Shown one piece after another: positions 29,926 through 39,091 of a stretch of 64,000 bases of DNA. The notes below the pieces were generated by a model. It was given only the letters and a program-made list of their open reading frames with translations. It was not told the origin of the DNA and made no database searches. Source of the DNA: Vibrio viridaestus (lineage in GTDB: Bacteria > Pseudomonadota > Gammaproteobacteria > Enterobacterales > Vibrionaceae). Both the position numbers and the translations under genes were made by a program. Where the stretch lies: positions 558,001 through 622,000 of the forward strand of contig NZ_RJVQ01000002.1 in the NCBI RefSeq assembly GCF_003856525.1, in the 5' to 3' direction. Within the stretch, counting starts at the first letter, position 1. Each line of letters begins with the position of its first letter.

Positions 29926-30548
29926 ATGTATGACCAAACCCAAAAATCTTCCCATCTACACAACATCAGCAAGTTTATGAGCTTGAAGAATGATGCTGTC
30001 GTTCGAACAATGTCCGTTCTTGAATTCGACTTTTGTTTCCACCTCGACTCGAATACAACCCTGATGTTCAGAGTTTTTCATCTCAACCAATTAATTTAGC
30101 TTATTGTTTTAATGGAAGAAGTTGCCGCTATACCCCAGATTTTTTGGTTACTAGTACTTCAAAACAGGATTTGTTGGTTGAAGTAAAACATTCTAGCCAG
30201 ATCTCGAAGCCAGATTTTAGAGCCCGATTTACTGAAAAGAAAAGAGTTGCTAAGGCTGATTACGGATATGAGTTACGGCTAATTACTGAGAAACAAATCC
30301 GGATAAATCCAATACTCAACAATTTAAAGCTGTTACATCGTTACTCAGGTCTACATACAGTGACAGAGGCTGAAAAATATGTTCTTAAATATATTCAGCG
30401 AAAACAAAAAGTACAGCTTTATGATATTTCAGAAGCTTTAGGTTTGACTGAACATGAAACGCTGATAAGTGCATTGTGTTGGTTATCGTCAGGGAAAATA
30501 AAAACAGATCTAACCAAAGAAAGCTTTGGGTTAAGTAATTATGTCTAG
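29926..30548 (+). pseudogene. tnsA: Tn7-like transposase subunit TnsA, frameshifted
   Basis: Endonuclease subunit of Tn7-like transposons, broken by one frameshift near 30040-30060. The first frame (from ATG 29926) carries the N-terminal part including VLEFDFCFHL with its catalytic-type Glu. The second frame continues with EYNPDVQSF, YTPDFLV (Asp) and LLVEVKHSS (Lys), then TEKQIRINPILNNLKLLHRY and the C-terminal TnsA domain. Together they cover the whole protein. The sequence matches the TnsA type of Vibrio Tn7-like elements (Tn6677 group), and the site next to ffs is a known attachment site of type I-F3 CRISPR-associated transposons. No cas genes are present here. Confidence 0.85.
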
Positions 30549-30666
30549 TGTTGATGAACCTCTGGATAGCGATAGTAGCTTATTCGGTTTTGTTTATGAA
30601 TTTATTGAAGAAAATGTAGATGCCCCTTCTCAAAACGTTACCAAATTCTTTAATTCTATAGATATG
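30541..30666 (+). pseudogene. tnsB: Tn7-like TnsB, N-terminal fragment (copy 1)
   Basis: ATG at 30541 overlaps the tnsA stop by 8 bases, as in Tn7-like operons. About 42 codons (begins MSSVDEPLDSDSSLFGF) run straight into the left end of the IS3-family element at 30667, whose first bases supply the stop. Identity rests on position and on the parallel with copy 2 at 32325. Confidence 0.65.
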
Positions 30667-30694
30667 TAGTGGCATAGTGAATTTGGTCACTTAG

Positions 30695-31914
<1,220 letters not shown>

Positions 31915-31920
31915 CCACTA

Positions 31921-32323
31921 CAATAAGAAAGATGGAACGTCTTATCTCCTCGAAGTAAAACCACTATCAAAAACATTTAGCTCCGAATTCCAAGATATGT
32001 TTCGCCAAAAACAAATTATGGCAAGTGAATTTGGGGTACCACTATTACTCGTTACAGACCGCCAAATTCGGAATGATGTGCACCTTAATAATTTAAAACT
32101 TGTACATCGTTATAGCGGTTGCATTGAAAATTCTAGCCATTTGGAAAGTGTTTGGTCAGTCGTTACTCAATCCTCATCAATCTGTATTAAGGCGTTATCA
32201 GAAATACTGAACTTAACTATTGGTGAAGTCTTTGCGTCAGTGCTACGTCTTATTTGTTTAGGAAAAGCCAAGACAAAACTGGATGTTTTACCGGATGAAA
32301 ACTCTTTAATTTCGATGGCTTAA
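31921..32323 (+). pseudogene. tnsA: Second Tn7-like TnsA, N-terminally truncated
   Basis: Begins at the right end of the IS. It keeps DGTSYLLEVKPLSKTF (catalytic Lys region), TDRQIRNDVHLNNLKLVHRY and the C-terminal domain, ending 1 base before tnsB copy 2. The roughly 90 N-terminal residues with the other catalytic acids are gone. It is clearly homologous to, but not a duplicate of, the TnsA at 29926 (HLNNLKLVHRYSG against ILNNLKLLHRYSG, with much divergence around), so a second element was here. Confidence 0.82.
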
Positions 32324-32324
32324 T

Positions 32325-32692
32325 ATGTCTTTTGGGCCATTTGAAGATGAGTTCGATTCAATAAAAAATGATATTCAGCAACAATATGAGGCAAGCCCTG
32401 AAGCTAAGTTATCTCGCCTGAAGTATTCACCTATTGAAACCACCACGGTCATTGAACGAGATCTATCTTCCTTTCCTGAAGAACAAAAACTAAAAGCGCT
32501 GGAGCGTTATAAATTAATCTCGTTGATTGCTAAGGAGATAAATGGTGGTTGGACACCTAGAAATCTTATCCCATTGATAGATAAGCATATAGAAGCACTT
32601 AATATACCGAAGCCAAGTGATCGTACAGTAAAGCGTTGGTATAAAGCTTTTTGTGAAAGTGATGGTGATATTAAGAGTTTGGTTGATAGTCA
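32325..32692 (+). pseudogene. tnsB: Tn7-like TnsB, N-terminal fragment (copy 2)
   Basis: About 122 codons of a Mu/TnsB-type transposase N-terminus: acidic start (FGPFEDEFDSIKND), then the helix-rich DNA-binding part with LKALERYKLISLIAKEINGG, PSDRTVKRWYKAF and LVDSHH. The catalytic DDE domain is missing. The open frame continues to 32804, but after about 32692 the bases belong to an opposite-strand transposase scrap. Confidence 0.78.
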
Positions 32693-32813
32693 TCACTTTG
32701 AATCGACGGTCTCTGTGGCAATACACGTCGATAATCTGTGTCGATTCATCGACTTTAACAGAGTGAATTTTCTGTCCTTGAATACTGACAAGCTGGGAAA
32801 GTAGTTGAGTCAA
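32693..32813 (-). pseudogene. Transposase N-terminal fragment
   Basis: Minus-strand frame of about 40 codons, starting at TTG 32813 (QLVSIQGQKIHSVKVDEST, then a Cys/His and RDRRFK stretch). It looks like the N-terminal, zinc-ribbon side of a transposase, tentatively ISL3-like, cut where it meets tnsB. The family call is weak. Confidence 0.35.
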
Positions 32814-32820
32814 AATATCT

Positions 32821-32866
32821 TTCTACCATAGTGATTAAAAAGAATTTATTAATCACTATGGTAGAA
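32821..32866. repeat. 18-bp perfect inverted repeat
   Basis: TTCTACCATAGTGATTAA (32821-32838) and its exact complement (32849-32866) around a 10-base AT-rich spacer. It sits between the minus-strand transposase start and a short plus-strand ORF. There is no T tract, so an operator, replication or transposon-end structure is as likely as a terminator. Confidence 0.75.
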
Positions 32867-32875
32867 GGATTGAAT

Positions 32876-33101
32876 ATGGACATTAGGCTCAACAAAGCGG
32901 AGAAGATCCGTTTCTTTTATATGAATAACAATTTGTACGCTCATGACTATTTTTATATAACCTATTGATTTTAATGGTTATAGGATTGCTATCGAGAAAC
33001 AAACTAGGAATAAGAGATTTTACTGTTCCATTGGGTTAGTTGATGCTGATAGCTCAAACAGCTTCTCAATCCTTATTGACTCGTCTTATCTATATGCATA
33101 A
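32876..33101 (+). pseudogene. Possible broken small gene
   Basis: ATG at 32876 with GAAGGA upstream opens a frame of 30 codons (MDIRLNKAEKIRFFYMNNN). Near 32965 a neighbouring frame continues with about 46 codons (FNGYRIAIEKQTRNKRFYC) to a stop at 33101. One frameshift would join them into about 76 residues. Family unknown, and coding is not proven. Confidence 0.3.
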
Positions 33102-33240
33102 CAAGTTAAATTTTTAATATTTGCATCATTTATGAGCATTATTTTTATTTTTTGCATTAAAATACAGCATTATTGTCATTTTGTTTGTTAACTATATGAA
33201 TTATAATGGTTTAATTTTTGGCGTATCTTTTGCTGGGTAA

Positions 33241-33258
33241 CCCTTAAAATATTAAGGG
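33241..33258 (+). promoter_or_regulatory. Hairpin covering the ribosome site of the AraC gene
   Basis: CCCTTAA (33241-33247) pairs with TTAAGGG (33252-33258) across AATA. The second arm is the start of the AAGGGGG ribosome site 6 bases before the ATG at 33265. It could mask translation, or be an operator as DNA. Confidence 0.5.
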
Positions 33259-33264
33259 GGATTT

Positions 33265-34161
33265 ATGAAAAAAGTAGAGGTCTCAAAGCGTGTTCTTACC
33301 GGATTGAGTAATGAAGATTGCTCAAAGTCTAAACCTTCTAAGCTTCATCAAGAAGGTTCCCGCTGTTTTCATATGAAGGGTATTGATTTATTTTATTTAG
33401 ATGTAAGACCATCTAAACTAGAATATGATTTTGGTGAGAATGTTGTTAACTTATTCTTAATAAATGAAGGAGGCGGTTATTTTGAGAATAAGCAACGAGT
33501 CAATATTTTTTCAAAGAATGATCTAGTTGTTTTCAAACCTAGTGAAAATTTAAATGTTTATTTTGATAAGTCATCAAAGGTTTTTGTTTATAGCTTTTGT
33601 ATGAGCTATTTTAATAATTTGGAAAGTGTTGAATTTTATAAATGTAGCAATGAGGAATTTGAAAGTGATATTTTTAATAAAATTTTAACTTCAATTTCAA
33701 ATGTGTTATTTAATGAATTTTGTGATCTCGATGAATTTAAAGTTAAAATGTTATTTGAACATTTTTTATCTTATTTGAAAAGCACAATAATGTACTCTAG
33801 TAATAATATTAATAAATTTGATTGTTTGGATAAGATTAAAAGTGAAATTTACTCAAAGATAGAAGATCAAGATTTAAATATTGAAAAGATATGTTCTATG
33901 TGCAACATCTCACCGAAGACATTAAATAGGTTGTTTTCGTTAGAATCTATGACAGTTATGAAGTGGGTTATTACAAAACGATTAGAGAAAAGTTATGATT
34001 TAATATTGAGTGATATATATACTCCTATTTCTACAGTGGCATTTTTATGTGGTTTTAAGGATTCATCACACTTTTCTCGAGCATTTAAGAAGCAATATGG
34101 TCAACCGCCTATGGAAATCAGGAATTCACTAAAAAATAGTCTCTTAGAGTCATATAAATGA
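33265..34161 (+). CDS. AraC-family transcriptional regulator
   Basis: 298 residues. N-terminal cupin-like sensor (about 30-150), C-terminal double helix-turn-helix with MCNISPKTLNRLFSLESM and VAFLCGFKDSSHFSRAFKKQ. Strongly AT-rich with A/T-ending codons, unlike the core genes on either side of the island, a sign of transfer. It lies directly before the permease and DUF1989 genes and probably activates them. Confidence 0.88.
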   Translation: MKKVEVSKRVLTGLSNEDCSKSKPSKLHQEGSRCFHMKGIDLFYLDVRPSKLEYDFGENVVNLFLINEGGGYFENKQRVNIFSKNDLVVFKPSENLNVYFDKSSKVFVYSFCMSYFNNLESVEFYKCSNEEFESDIFNKILTSISNVLFNEFCDLDEFKVKMLFEHFLSYLKSTIMYSSNNINKFDCLDKIKSEIYSKIEDQDLNIEKICSMCNISPKTLNRLFSLESMTVMKWVITKRLEKSYDLILSDIYTPISTVAFLCGFKDSSHFSRAFKKQYGQPPMEIRNSLKNSLLESYK

Positions 34162-34240
34162 CATTTTGCGTCATTCTATATTTTTATTTATTACGGTTTA
34201 ATAATTCAGGTATCAACCGCTTAAATAATAAGGGACAATT

Positions 34241-35683
34241 ATGAGCGAAACTATATCTGATAAATCAGGCTTAGGAATGGAACCTTCTAGCTTTGAAGTG
34301 GAATCTAAATCGTATGAATATATACCTAAAGAAGAGAGATATGGAAATATACCAGACCAGCAAAAGTTTTGGTTTATGGCAAACGCAACTTTATTAACAC
34401 TTTTTGGAGGGGCGGTAGGAGCACTATTTGGTTTAGGACTTTACTGGACTTTAATCGCAATAGTTGTCGGAAGTATTGTGGGAACAATATTCCAAGCATT
34501 GCATGCTGCTCAAGGTCCAATTCTCGGTTTGCCGCAAATGATTCAATCAAGAGTTCAATTTGGACACAAAGGGGCTTTAATCCCTCTTTTTGCTGCAATA
34601 GTAGTTTTATGTGGTTTTCCCTTATTTGGTCTTCTTTCAGGAGCTGAAGCAATCAAGGAAGTTACGAGTTTAAACGTAAGTAATGCATTTATATTGATTA
34701 CAGTGTTGGCAATTATATCTGCTATATATGGATATAAGCTTCTAATTAAAGCAGAAAAAATAGTTGCGTATATCGTTTTTACGAACTTTATTCTTCTGAC
34801 TTTTGCTGTTTTAACGTTAACTCCCTGGGAAGTTGTTTCATCAAGTGGATGGAGCTTCGTTGGAGTCGGATTTCTAGCACAACTTGGCGCTTCAGCAATG
34901 CTTCAGCTCGGTGTTGCGCCTTTAGTGTCTGACTATACGAGATACCTTCCAGAGAAAACAAGTGGATATAAGATTACACAAGCTGTTTTTGGTGGAACTT
35001 TAGTTTCGGCTATTTGGTTATCTTGTTTGGGAGCAGTTTTAGCTGCATTTACCGAAGGTGATTTAATATCTTCAATTCGAGAGTTAGGTGACAATTTTGG
35101 TTTTAATTTAGGGTTAGTGACAATGGTTGTTGCTATTCCGGCGTCTTTGTTTACTGCATCTACGGGAATTTATAGTTGTAGTGTATGTATTCTATCTGGA
35201 TTAGAAAGTTTTATTAAATTTAAAACCACAAAATATATTAGAATGTTTCTTCTTATTTTTATGGGAATGATTATTTCCCTTCTTGGCCTATCATTACCTG
35301 AATCACTAGTTCAGTCATTCGGTAACTTCTTAGCGATACTTGGATATTTCTTAATACCATGGACATCAGTAAATTTAGTAGATTTTTATCTTGTCAGAAA
35401 AGGTAAGTATTCTATTAGTGAGATTTTATCAAATGAAAATGGAGTTTATAAAGAATGGGATATGCCAGGATTAGTGAGTTATTGCTTAGGATTTATATTT
35501 ATGATCCCATTTTTTAGTACTTCAATCTACACCGGATTTGCTGCTAAATATTTAGATGGAGCTGACATTTCATTTGCGATTGGTCTTTCTGTTTCAGCTA
35601 TTTCATATTTAATAATAATGAAGAATTTTGATTACAATAATTATGAAAAGCAAATCAAAGAAACATTGTTACACACTGTTTAA
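34241..35683 (+). CDS. NCS1-family purine/cytosine permease-like transporter
   Basis: 480 residues with about 12 membrane helices, in the cytosine/purine/uracil/thiamine/allantoin family (GLPQMIQSRVQFGHKGALIP is the family's typical stretch after helix 2). Probably takes up a nitrogen-rich compound. Followed after 17 bases by the DUF1989 gene, with GAGAGG as its ribosome site, so one operon. Confidence 0.87.
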   Translation: MSETISDKSGLGMEPSSFEVESKSYEYIPKEERYGNIPDQQKFWFMANATLLTLFGGAVGALFGLGLYWTLIAIVVGSIVGTIFQALHAAQGPILGLPQMIQSRVQFGHKGALIPLFAAIVVLCGFPLFGLLSGAEAIKEVTSLNVSNAFILITVLAIISAIYGYKLLIKAEKIVAYIVFTNFILLTFAVLTLTPWEVVSSSGWSFVGVGFLAQLGASAMLQLGVAPLVSDYTRYLPEKTSGYKITQAVFGGTLVSAIWLSCLGAVLAAFTEGDLISSIRELGDNFGFNLGLVTMVVAIPASLFTASTGIYSCSVCILSGLESFIKFKTTKYIRMFLLIFMGMIISLLGLSLPESLVQSFGNFLAILGYFLIPWTSVNLVDFYLVRKGKYSISEILSNENGVYKEWDMPGLVSYCLGFIFMIPFFSTSIYTGFAAKYLDGADISFAIGLSVSAISYLIIMKNFDYNNYEKQIKETLLHTV

Positions 35684-35700
35684 ATTAAAGAGAGGAATAT

Positions 35701-36303
35701 ATGTCAAATATTAGTGTACTTGAGAATTTTATTGTTCAACCGGGCGAATTCGCTTCAGGTGTATTATTAAAAGGTCAAAAAATAAGAGTGATTGATCTTG
35801 AAGGGAAACAGGTTTGTGATTTTGTTGCCTATAATAAGGATAATTTGAAAGAAGTCAGTGACATGGTAACTACTTGTTTAGAGCAAGATAGTTGGCAAAT
35901 ATCAACAGGTGGATATATTTATTCTGATTATGTGAATAAAATGCTTGTGATAACTGATGATAAAACTGGGATCCATGGCTATACCGGTGGCGCTTGTACT
36001 CATGAAATAAATAAGGCAGCAGGGGTAGACCAACCGGGATGTACTGAAGCTATGTGTAATGGTTTTAAAAAAATTGGTTTTCCTCAGCTTGGGGCACCAA
36101 GAATGGCGGCATTAAACATTTTTCAACCACCGTTAACTCAACCTGATGGAAGTTTTCATCCTCATGAACCTGTGACCCAGCCGGGGGATTATTTGGAAAT
36201 GCAAGCAGAGATGGATATTGTGTGGTCTTTATCTTGTTGCCCATACCCAGGGACGATTAATGGGAATGGTCCTACACCAGTTGAGGTTCAAGTGATTTCC
36301 TAA
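35701..36303 (+). CDS. DUF1989 / urea carboxylase-associated protein
   Basis: 200-residue DUF1989 protein: DLEGKQVCDFVAYNKDN, YTGGACTHEIN and an AAGVDQPGCTEAMCNG block with conserved Cys/His (probable metal ligands), then NIFQPPLTQPDGSF. Family members sit beside urea carboxylases, and two act as carboxyguanidine deiminase subunits. Here only one copy exists with an NCS1 permease and no carboxylase, so the substrate is open. Confidence 0.82.
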   Translation: MSNISVLENFIVQPGEFASGVLLKGQKIRVIDLEGKQVCDFVAYNKDNLKEVSDMVTTCLEQDSWQISTGGYIYSDYVNKMLVITDDKTGIHGYTGGACTHEINKAAGVDQPGCTEAMCNGFKKIGFPQLGAPRMAALNIFQPPLTQPDGSFHPHEPVTQPGDYLEMQAEMDIVWSLSCCPYPGTINGNGPTPVEVQVIS

Positions 36304-36322
36304 CAATAAAATTAAATTTTTG

Positions 36323-36358
36323 TATATTAAAAGTGTTTTCTATGTGCTTTTTAATATA
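36323..36358 (+). terminator. AT-rich hairpin after the DUF1989 gene
   Basis: TATATTAAAAG (36323-36333) pairs with CTTTTTAATATA (36347-36358), with one bulge, starting 20 bases after the stop. All A/T, so modest strength. Confidence 0.45.
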
Positions 36359-36461
36359 CTGCCAAGTTTTTATTGGAAATATAGATATGCTGACCTCGGG
36401 AAAAGGTTAACCATTGGGTAAAGTTTCTTCATGCTTTTCCTAATCCGACGTTGTTACCAAC

Positions 36462-36489
36462 AAGGAGAGTGTGTTACGTAACTCTCCTT
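36462..36489 (+). terminator. Hairpin just before the group II intron
   Basis: 9-bp stem AAGGAGAGT/ACTCTCCTT, 10-nt loop, ending 5 bases before the intron. Several bacterial group II introns insert right behind terminator-like stems, which fits this position. Confidence 0.55.
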
Positions 36490-36494
36490 TGCCC

Positions 36495-37306
36495 GTGCGA
36501 CCTGAAGTCGTATGAAGCGTTGTTCACCGCTTTGTGAGTGAACCATCTGTATCACCATATGAACCTAGGAGCCTGAATAAAGCAGCGGCTCTGACAATGT
36601 AACGAAGAGTAATTTGACATTACCCGGGATTCGAATCGTGAGAAGAAGATCCTCCTGATAACCACATAAATCGGGTGAGTGCTAGCTAGTCAGTATGATG
36701 AACGAATGTGAATCCATCTAAGGTGCGTTAGGTGATGAAGCAGCGGAAGTGGTTAATACGCTGTGGCCAAAATGGCAGTGGGAGTCGGAAAGGGATTGGG
36801 CAATGCCCTTTCGTGATCGATATGCTCCCCGCACTAGAGTGGGCATCTAAGTTGACATTTTACGCAACATACGGAACAGGGTAAGCCTGTATATCTCCCT
36901 ATGGGAAAGCAGCCTGTGAAGGTTGCCGATAGGTATGCAGGTAAAGGAGGTTAGAGAAAGCGAATGCTACTTTGTAATGAAGTAGATACAGGTTTATATC
37001 TGGCGCGAAAGCGAGCTGACTTCTAACTGGTCTCCCGTTGCGAGATAGCTTGAAGAACTTTATTAAAGAAGAAAAGCAAATGATGATTTCGAATGAAATT
37101 AGTGCGTCTTCTGACAACGAACCGTGGTTTCTTATTCACAGAGCGACCACTGGTGCAGTTTTAAAGCTTTAAGTGTGTATTGCAAAGGTAATTTAGTTAC
37201 TGCGTGCTTAACGGTGCCTTTGTGGAGGCTTGAGCCGTATGCAGTGAAAGTTGCACGTACGGTTCTGAGGAGCGAGGCACCTGGCAACAGGTGCCGCCTA
37301 TCCGAC
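36495..37306 (+). mobile_element. Group II intron lacking its reverse transcriptase (812 nt)
   Basis: Starts with the consensus GTGCG (36495) and a typical domain I (the GAACAGGGTAAGCCTG stretch is at 36874-36889). Domain V is a clean 34-nt hairpin at 37232-37265 with AGC and a GAAA loop. Domain VI is a GGCACCTG/CAGGTGCC hairpin followed by CCTATCCGAC, ending in AC. In domain IV only about 30 codons of the reverse-transcriptase start remain. The RNA parts look intact, so it may still splice, or move with help in trans. Confidence 0.85.
37080..37172 (+). pseudogene. Start of the intron-encoded protein
   Basis: ATG at 37080 opens MMISNEISASSDNEPW, which resembles the N-terminus of group II intron maturase/reverse transcriptases, then meets a stop at 37172. 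Everything from the RT domains onward has been deleted. Confidence 0.65.
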
Positions 37307-37307
37307 A

Positions 37308-37817
37308 AAAGTGAGTTGCAGATGATTGTGATGTTTAAAGCTAATAGAGTCAGAGTGAATCGCCGAGTATGCATGATTTATTTCGAGCTTAACATGTAGG
37401 AAAGTTTCTGACGCTGCATTTGGATTAAAGTAAAAATTTGCTAACTTATGCTGCAATGTTATGCTGTTATATATTGCAATCTTGACTATAACTCATTGAT
37501 CATACGTGCGCGGTTATGCTGACTTATGTTGCACGTATCACCATTAAAAAGGCCGCTAATTTAGCGGCCTTTTTGCTACATGTGGTTAAGATTATCTGCT
37601 TCTATACATAGACTGCTCCAAGTTTTGATATCGCCAGCTCACACGACCTATAAGTTATTTCTGCCTTGAAGATAGCTCAGTTAATCGTATTCAATGAGCC
37701 TTAGAACTTACCTTATTTAATGCCGTTTAATCATTACTCTTTGGGTTTGAGGCGTTCGCGCTTTTCGACTGAAAATCTACTAACAGGATGATTTTTTTAG
37801 GTATATGTACCCTAGGG
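37308..37817 (+). repeat. Diverged intergenic repeat, copy A
   Basis: Three blocks (37308-37393, 37493-37542, 37780-37817) recur in the same order and strand near 40594-40804. The middle block carries an inverted pair ATACGTGC/GCACGTAT around GGTTATGCTGACTTATG. About 100 bases and a terminator are extra in this copy. No gene is seen in it. It starts exactly at the predicted 3' exon of the group II intron. Confidence 0.6.
37546..37574. terminator. Bidirectional terminator
   Basis: GGCCGCT/AGCGGCC stem with five As before and five Ts after, a textbook symmetrical terminator. No intact gene ends nearby, so it is probably left from a lost one. Confidence 0.85.
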
Positions 37818-38001
37818 GAGATAGATAAATAATTCCCTAGAAATGAGTTACGTCAGGTTGCAAAAACTTAAGCTAGTCTTCTTTCATCGTTCAGTTAAAT
37901 CAATTTAAGAACCAAAGCCACAGCGCACTAGTAAGCAGGTGCGTCTATAACATTAAAGCCTATCCTCGAATATCAGTCGCTCATTTAGAGAACTAAAGTG
38001 A

Positions 38002-38166
38002 GGTAAATCGATTCGATGGGGAGAGGCTCAAACAGCCGATATTTCCTTGTGGGTACTGTATCCATCACGTCGATTACTTAATGCCAGAGTCAAGGTATTT
38101 TTAGAGCATGTGAAAGCGGCATTTCCATTGGGGCAGCCAGAAGAACTCGTTGCCTACCTTGATTAG
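38002..38166 (+). pseudogene. LysR-family regulator, C-terminal remnant
   Basis: About 54 codons without a start, ending at TAG 38166. RWGEAQTADISLWVLYPSRR followed by LNARVKVFLEHVKAAFP is the usual last part of a LysR effector domain. The DNA-binding part is gone. The 185 bases upstream and 200 downstream show no gene. Confidence 0.7.
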
Positions 38167-38329
38167 GATGTCCAAGGGAGGAGTATGTTCCCCAAGTCGA
38201 ATTTAGACAAATTTAAACTTCAATTTACAGACTGAATTGGAGGTTTCCTCGTGGTGATTCACTGATAAAAATAATACTGATTATTCCCGATAAAGATTTT
38301 ATTGAGGATAATTTTTCAAATTCTCTTGA

Positions 38330-38351
38330 ATAGGAAACGATCATTTCCTAT
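38330..38351. promoter_or_regulatory. TetR operator O1
   Basis: Near-perfect 22-bp palindrome ATAGGAAA-N6-TTTCCTAT, 32 bases before the TetR start. A related site lies before the hydrolase gene at 39058. Confidence 0.7.
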
Positions 38352-38383
38352 TATAAGTTAAATTCGAGTTCAGGACGCCATTG

Positions 38384-38977
38384 ATGACAGCATTACCAGG
38401 AAGACCAAGAACGTTTGATACTGACGTTGCGTTAGCGAATGCAATTAATGTATTCAGCACTAAAGGTTACAACGGGACATCTATCAAAGATTTGAGTGAG
38501 TCACTCGATTTGACCGCTGGGAGTATTTATAAAGCGTTTAAAGATAAACGAACTCTGTTTCTGAAAGCGTTAGATTACTATAAAGATCAGCGATATAAGT
38601 TAAGTCAGGTTCGAATTGCTCAAGCATACTCTGGCAGGGATAAAATTCTTAGTTTATTGAATGGCTATGCACAAGATAGTTTGGGTGAATCAGGTCAAAT
38701 CGGCTGTATGGTGGTTGCCACAGCGGTTGAATTATCTAGCGAAGACAGTGAAATAAAGCAGAAAGTGAATAGATTGTTTGACTCGGGGATAAAAACGATT
38801 CGTGAACTTATCATCCTTGGTCAACAAGATGGGTCGATTTCGACGGCGATTGATCCAGGTAAAATGGCTCAAACAATCCACAGTATTACTCAAGGCATGC
38901 GGGTGATTGGAAAAGTGAATGTAGACAAAAGTCATTTAGAAAACATTGTTTCCACATCAATGAGCCTACTTGATTAA
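38384..38977 (+). CDS. TetR-family regulator
   Basis: 197 residues from the ATG at 38384 (AGGA upstream). Helix-turn-helix at about 29-48 (TSIKDLSESLDLTAGSIYKA) and a TetR_C domain with IGCMVVATAVEL. Its own start and the next gene both carry an AGGAAA-N6-TTTCC palindrome, so it probably represses itself and the hydrolase/DMT pair. Confidence 0.9.
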   Translation: MTALPGRPRTFDTDVALANAINVFSTKGYNGTSIKDLSESLDLTAGSIYKAFKDKRTLFLKALDYYKDQRYKLSQVRIAQAYSGRDKILSLLNGYAQDSLGESGQIGCMVVATAVELSSEDSEIKQKVNRLFDSGIKTIRELIILGQQDGSISTAIDPGKMAQTIHSITQGMRVIGKVNVDKSHLENIVSTSMSLLD

Positions 38978-39057
38978 TAAGTAGTGCGTTCACGTAAATA
39001 ACTTTCAATTTTTCAATTGGCTATCCAATTTATTGTGTAGCCATAATTTTTACTTAA

Positions 39058-39079
39058 TTAGGAAATGAACGTTTCCATA
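39058..39079. promoter_or_regulatory. TetR operator O2
   Basis: TTAGGAAA-N6-TTTCCATA matches O1 in about two thirds of positions, including both AGGAAA/TTTCC arms. It lies 13 bases before the chosen hydrolase start. Confidence 0.6.
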
Positions 39080-39091
39080 ATGAGGTGTTAT

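Noticed and set aside
33121-33240. Possible transposon right end in the AT-rich stretch before the AraC gene
   Set aside because: No TnsB-type repeats or terminal TGT/ACA pair could be matched with the ffs side.
36899-37399. Several 70-90-codon frames inside the group II intron
   Set aside because: They cross structured intron domains on both strands and have no family features.
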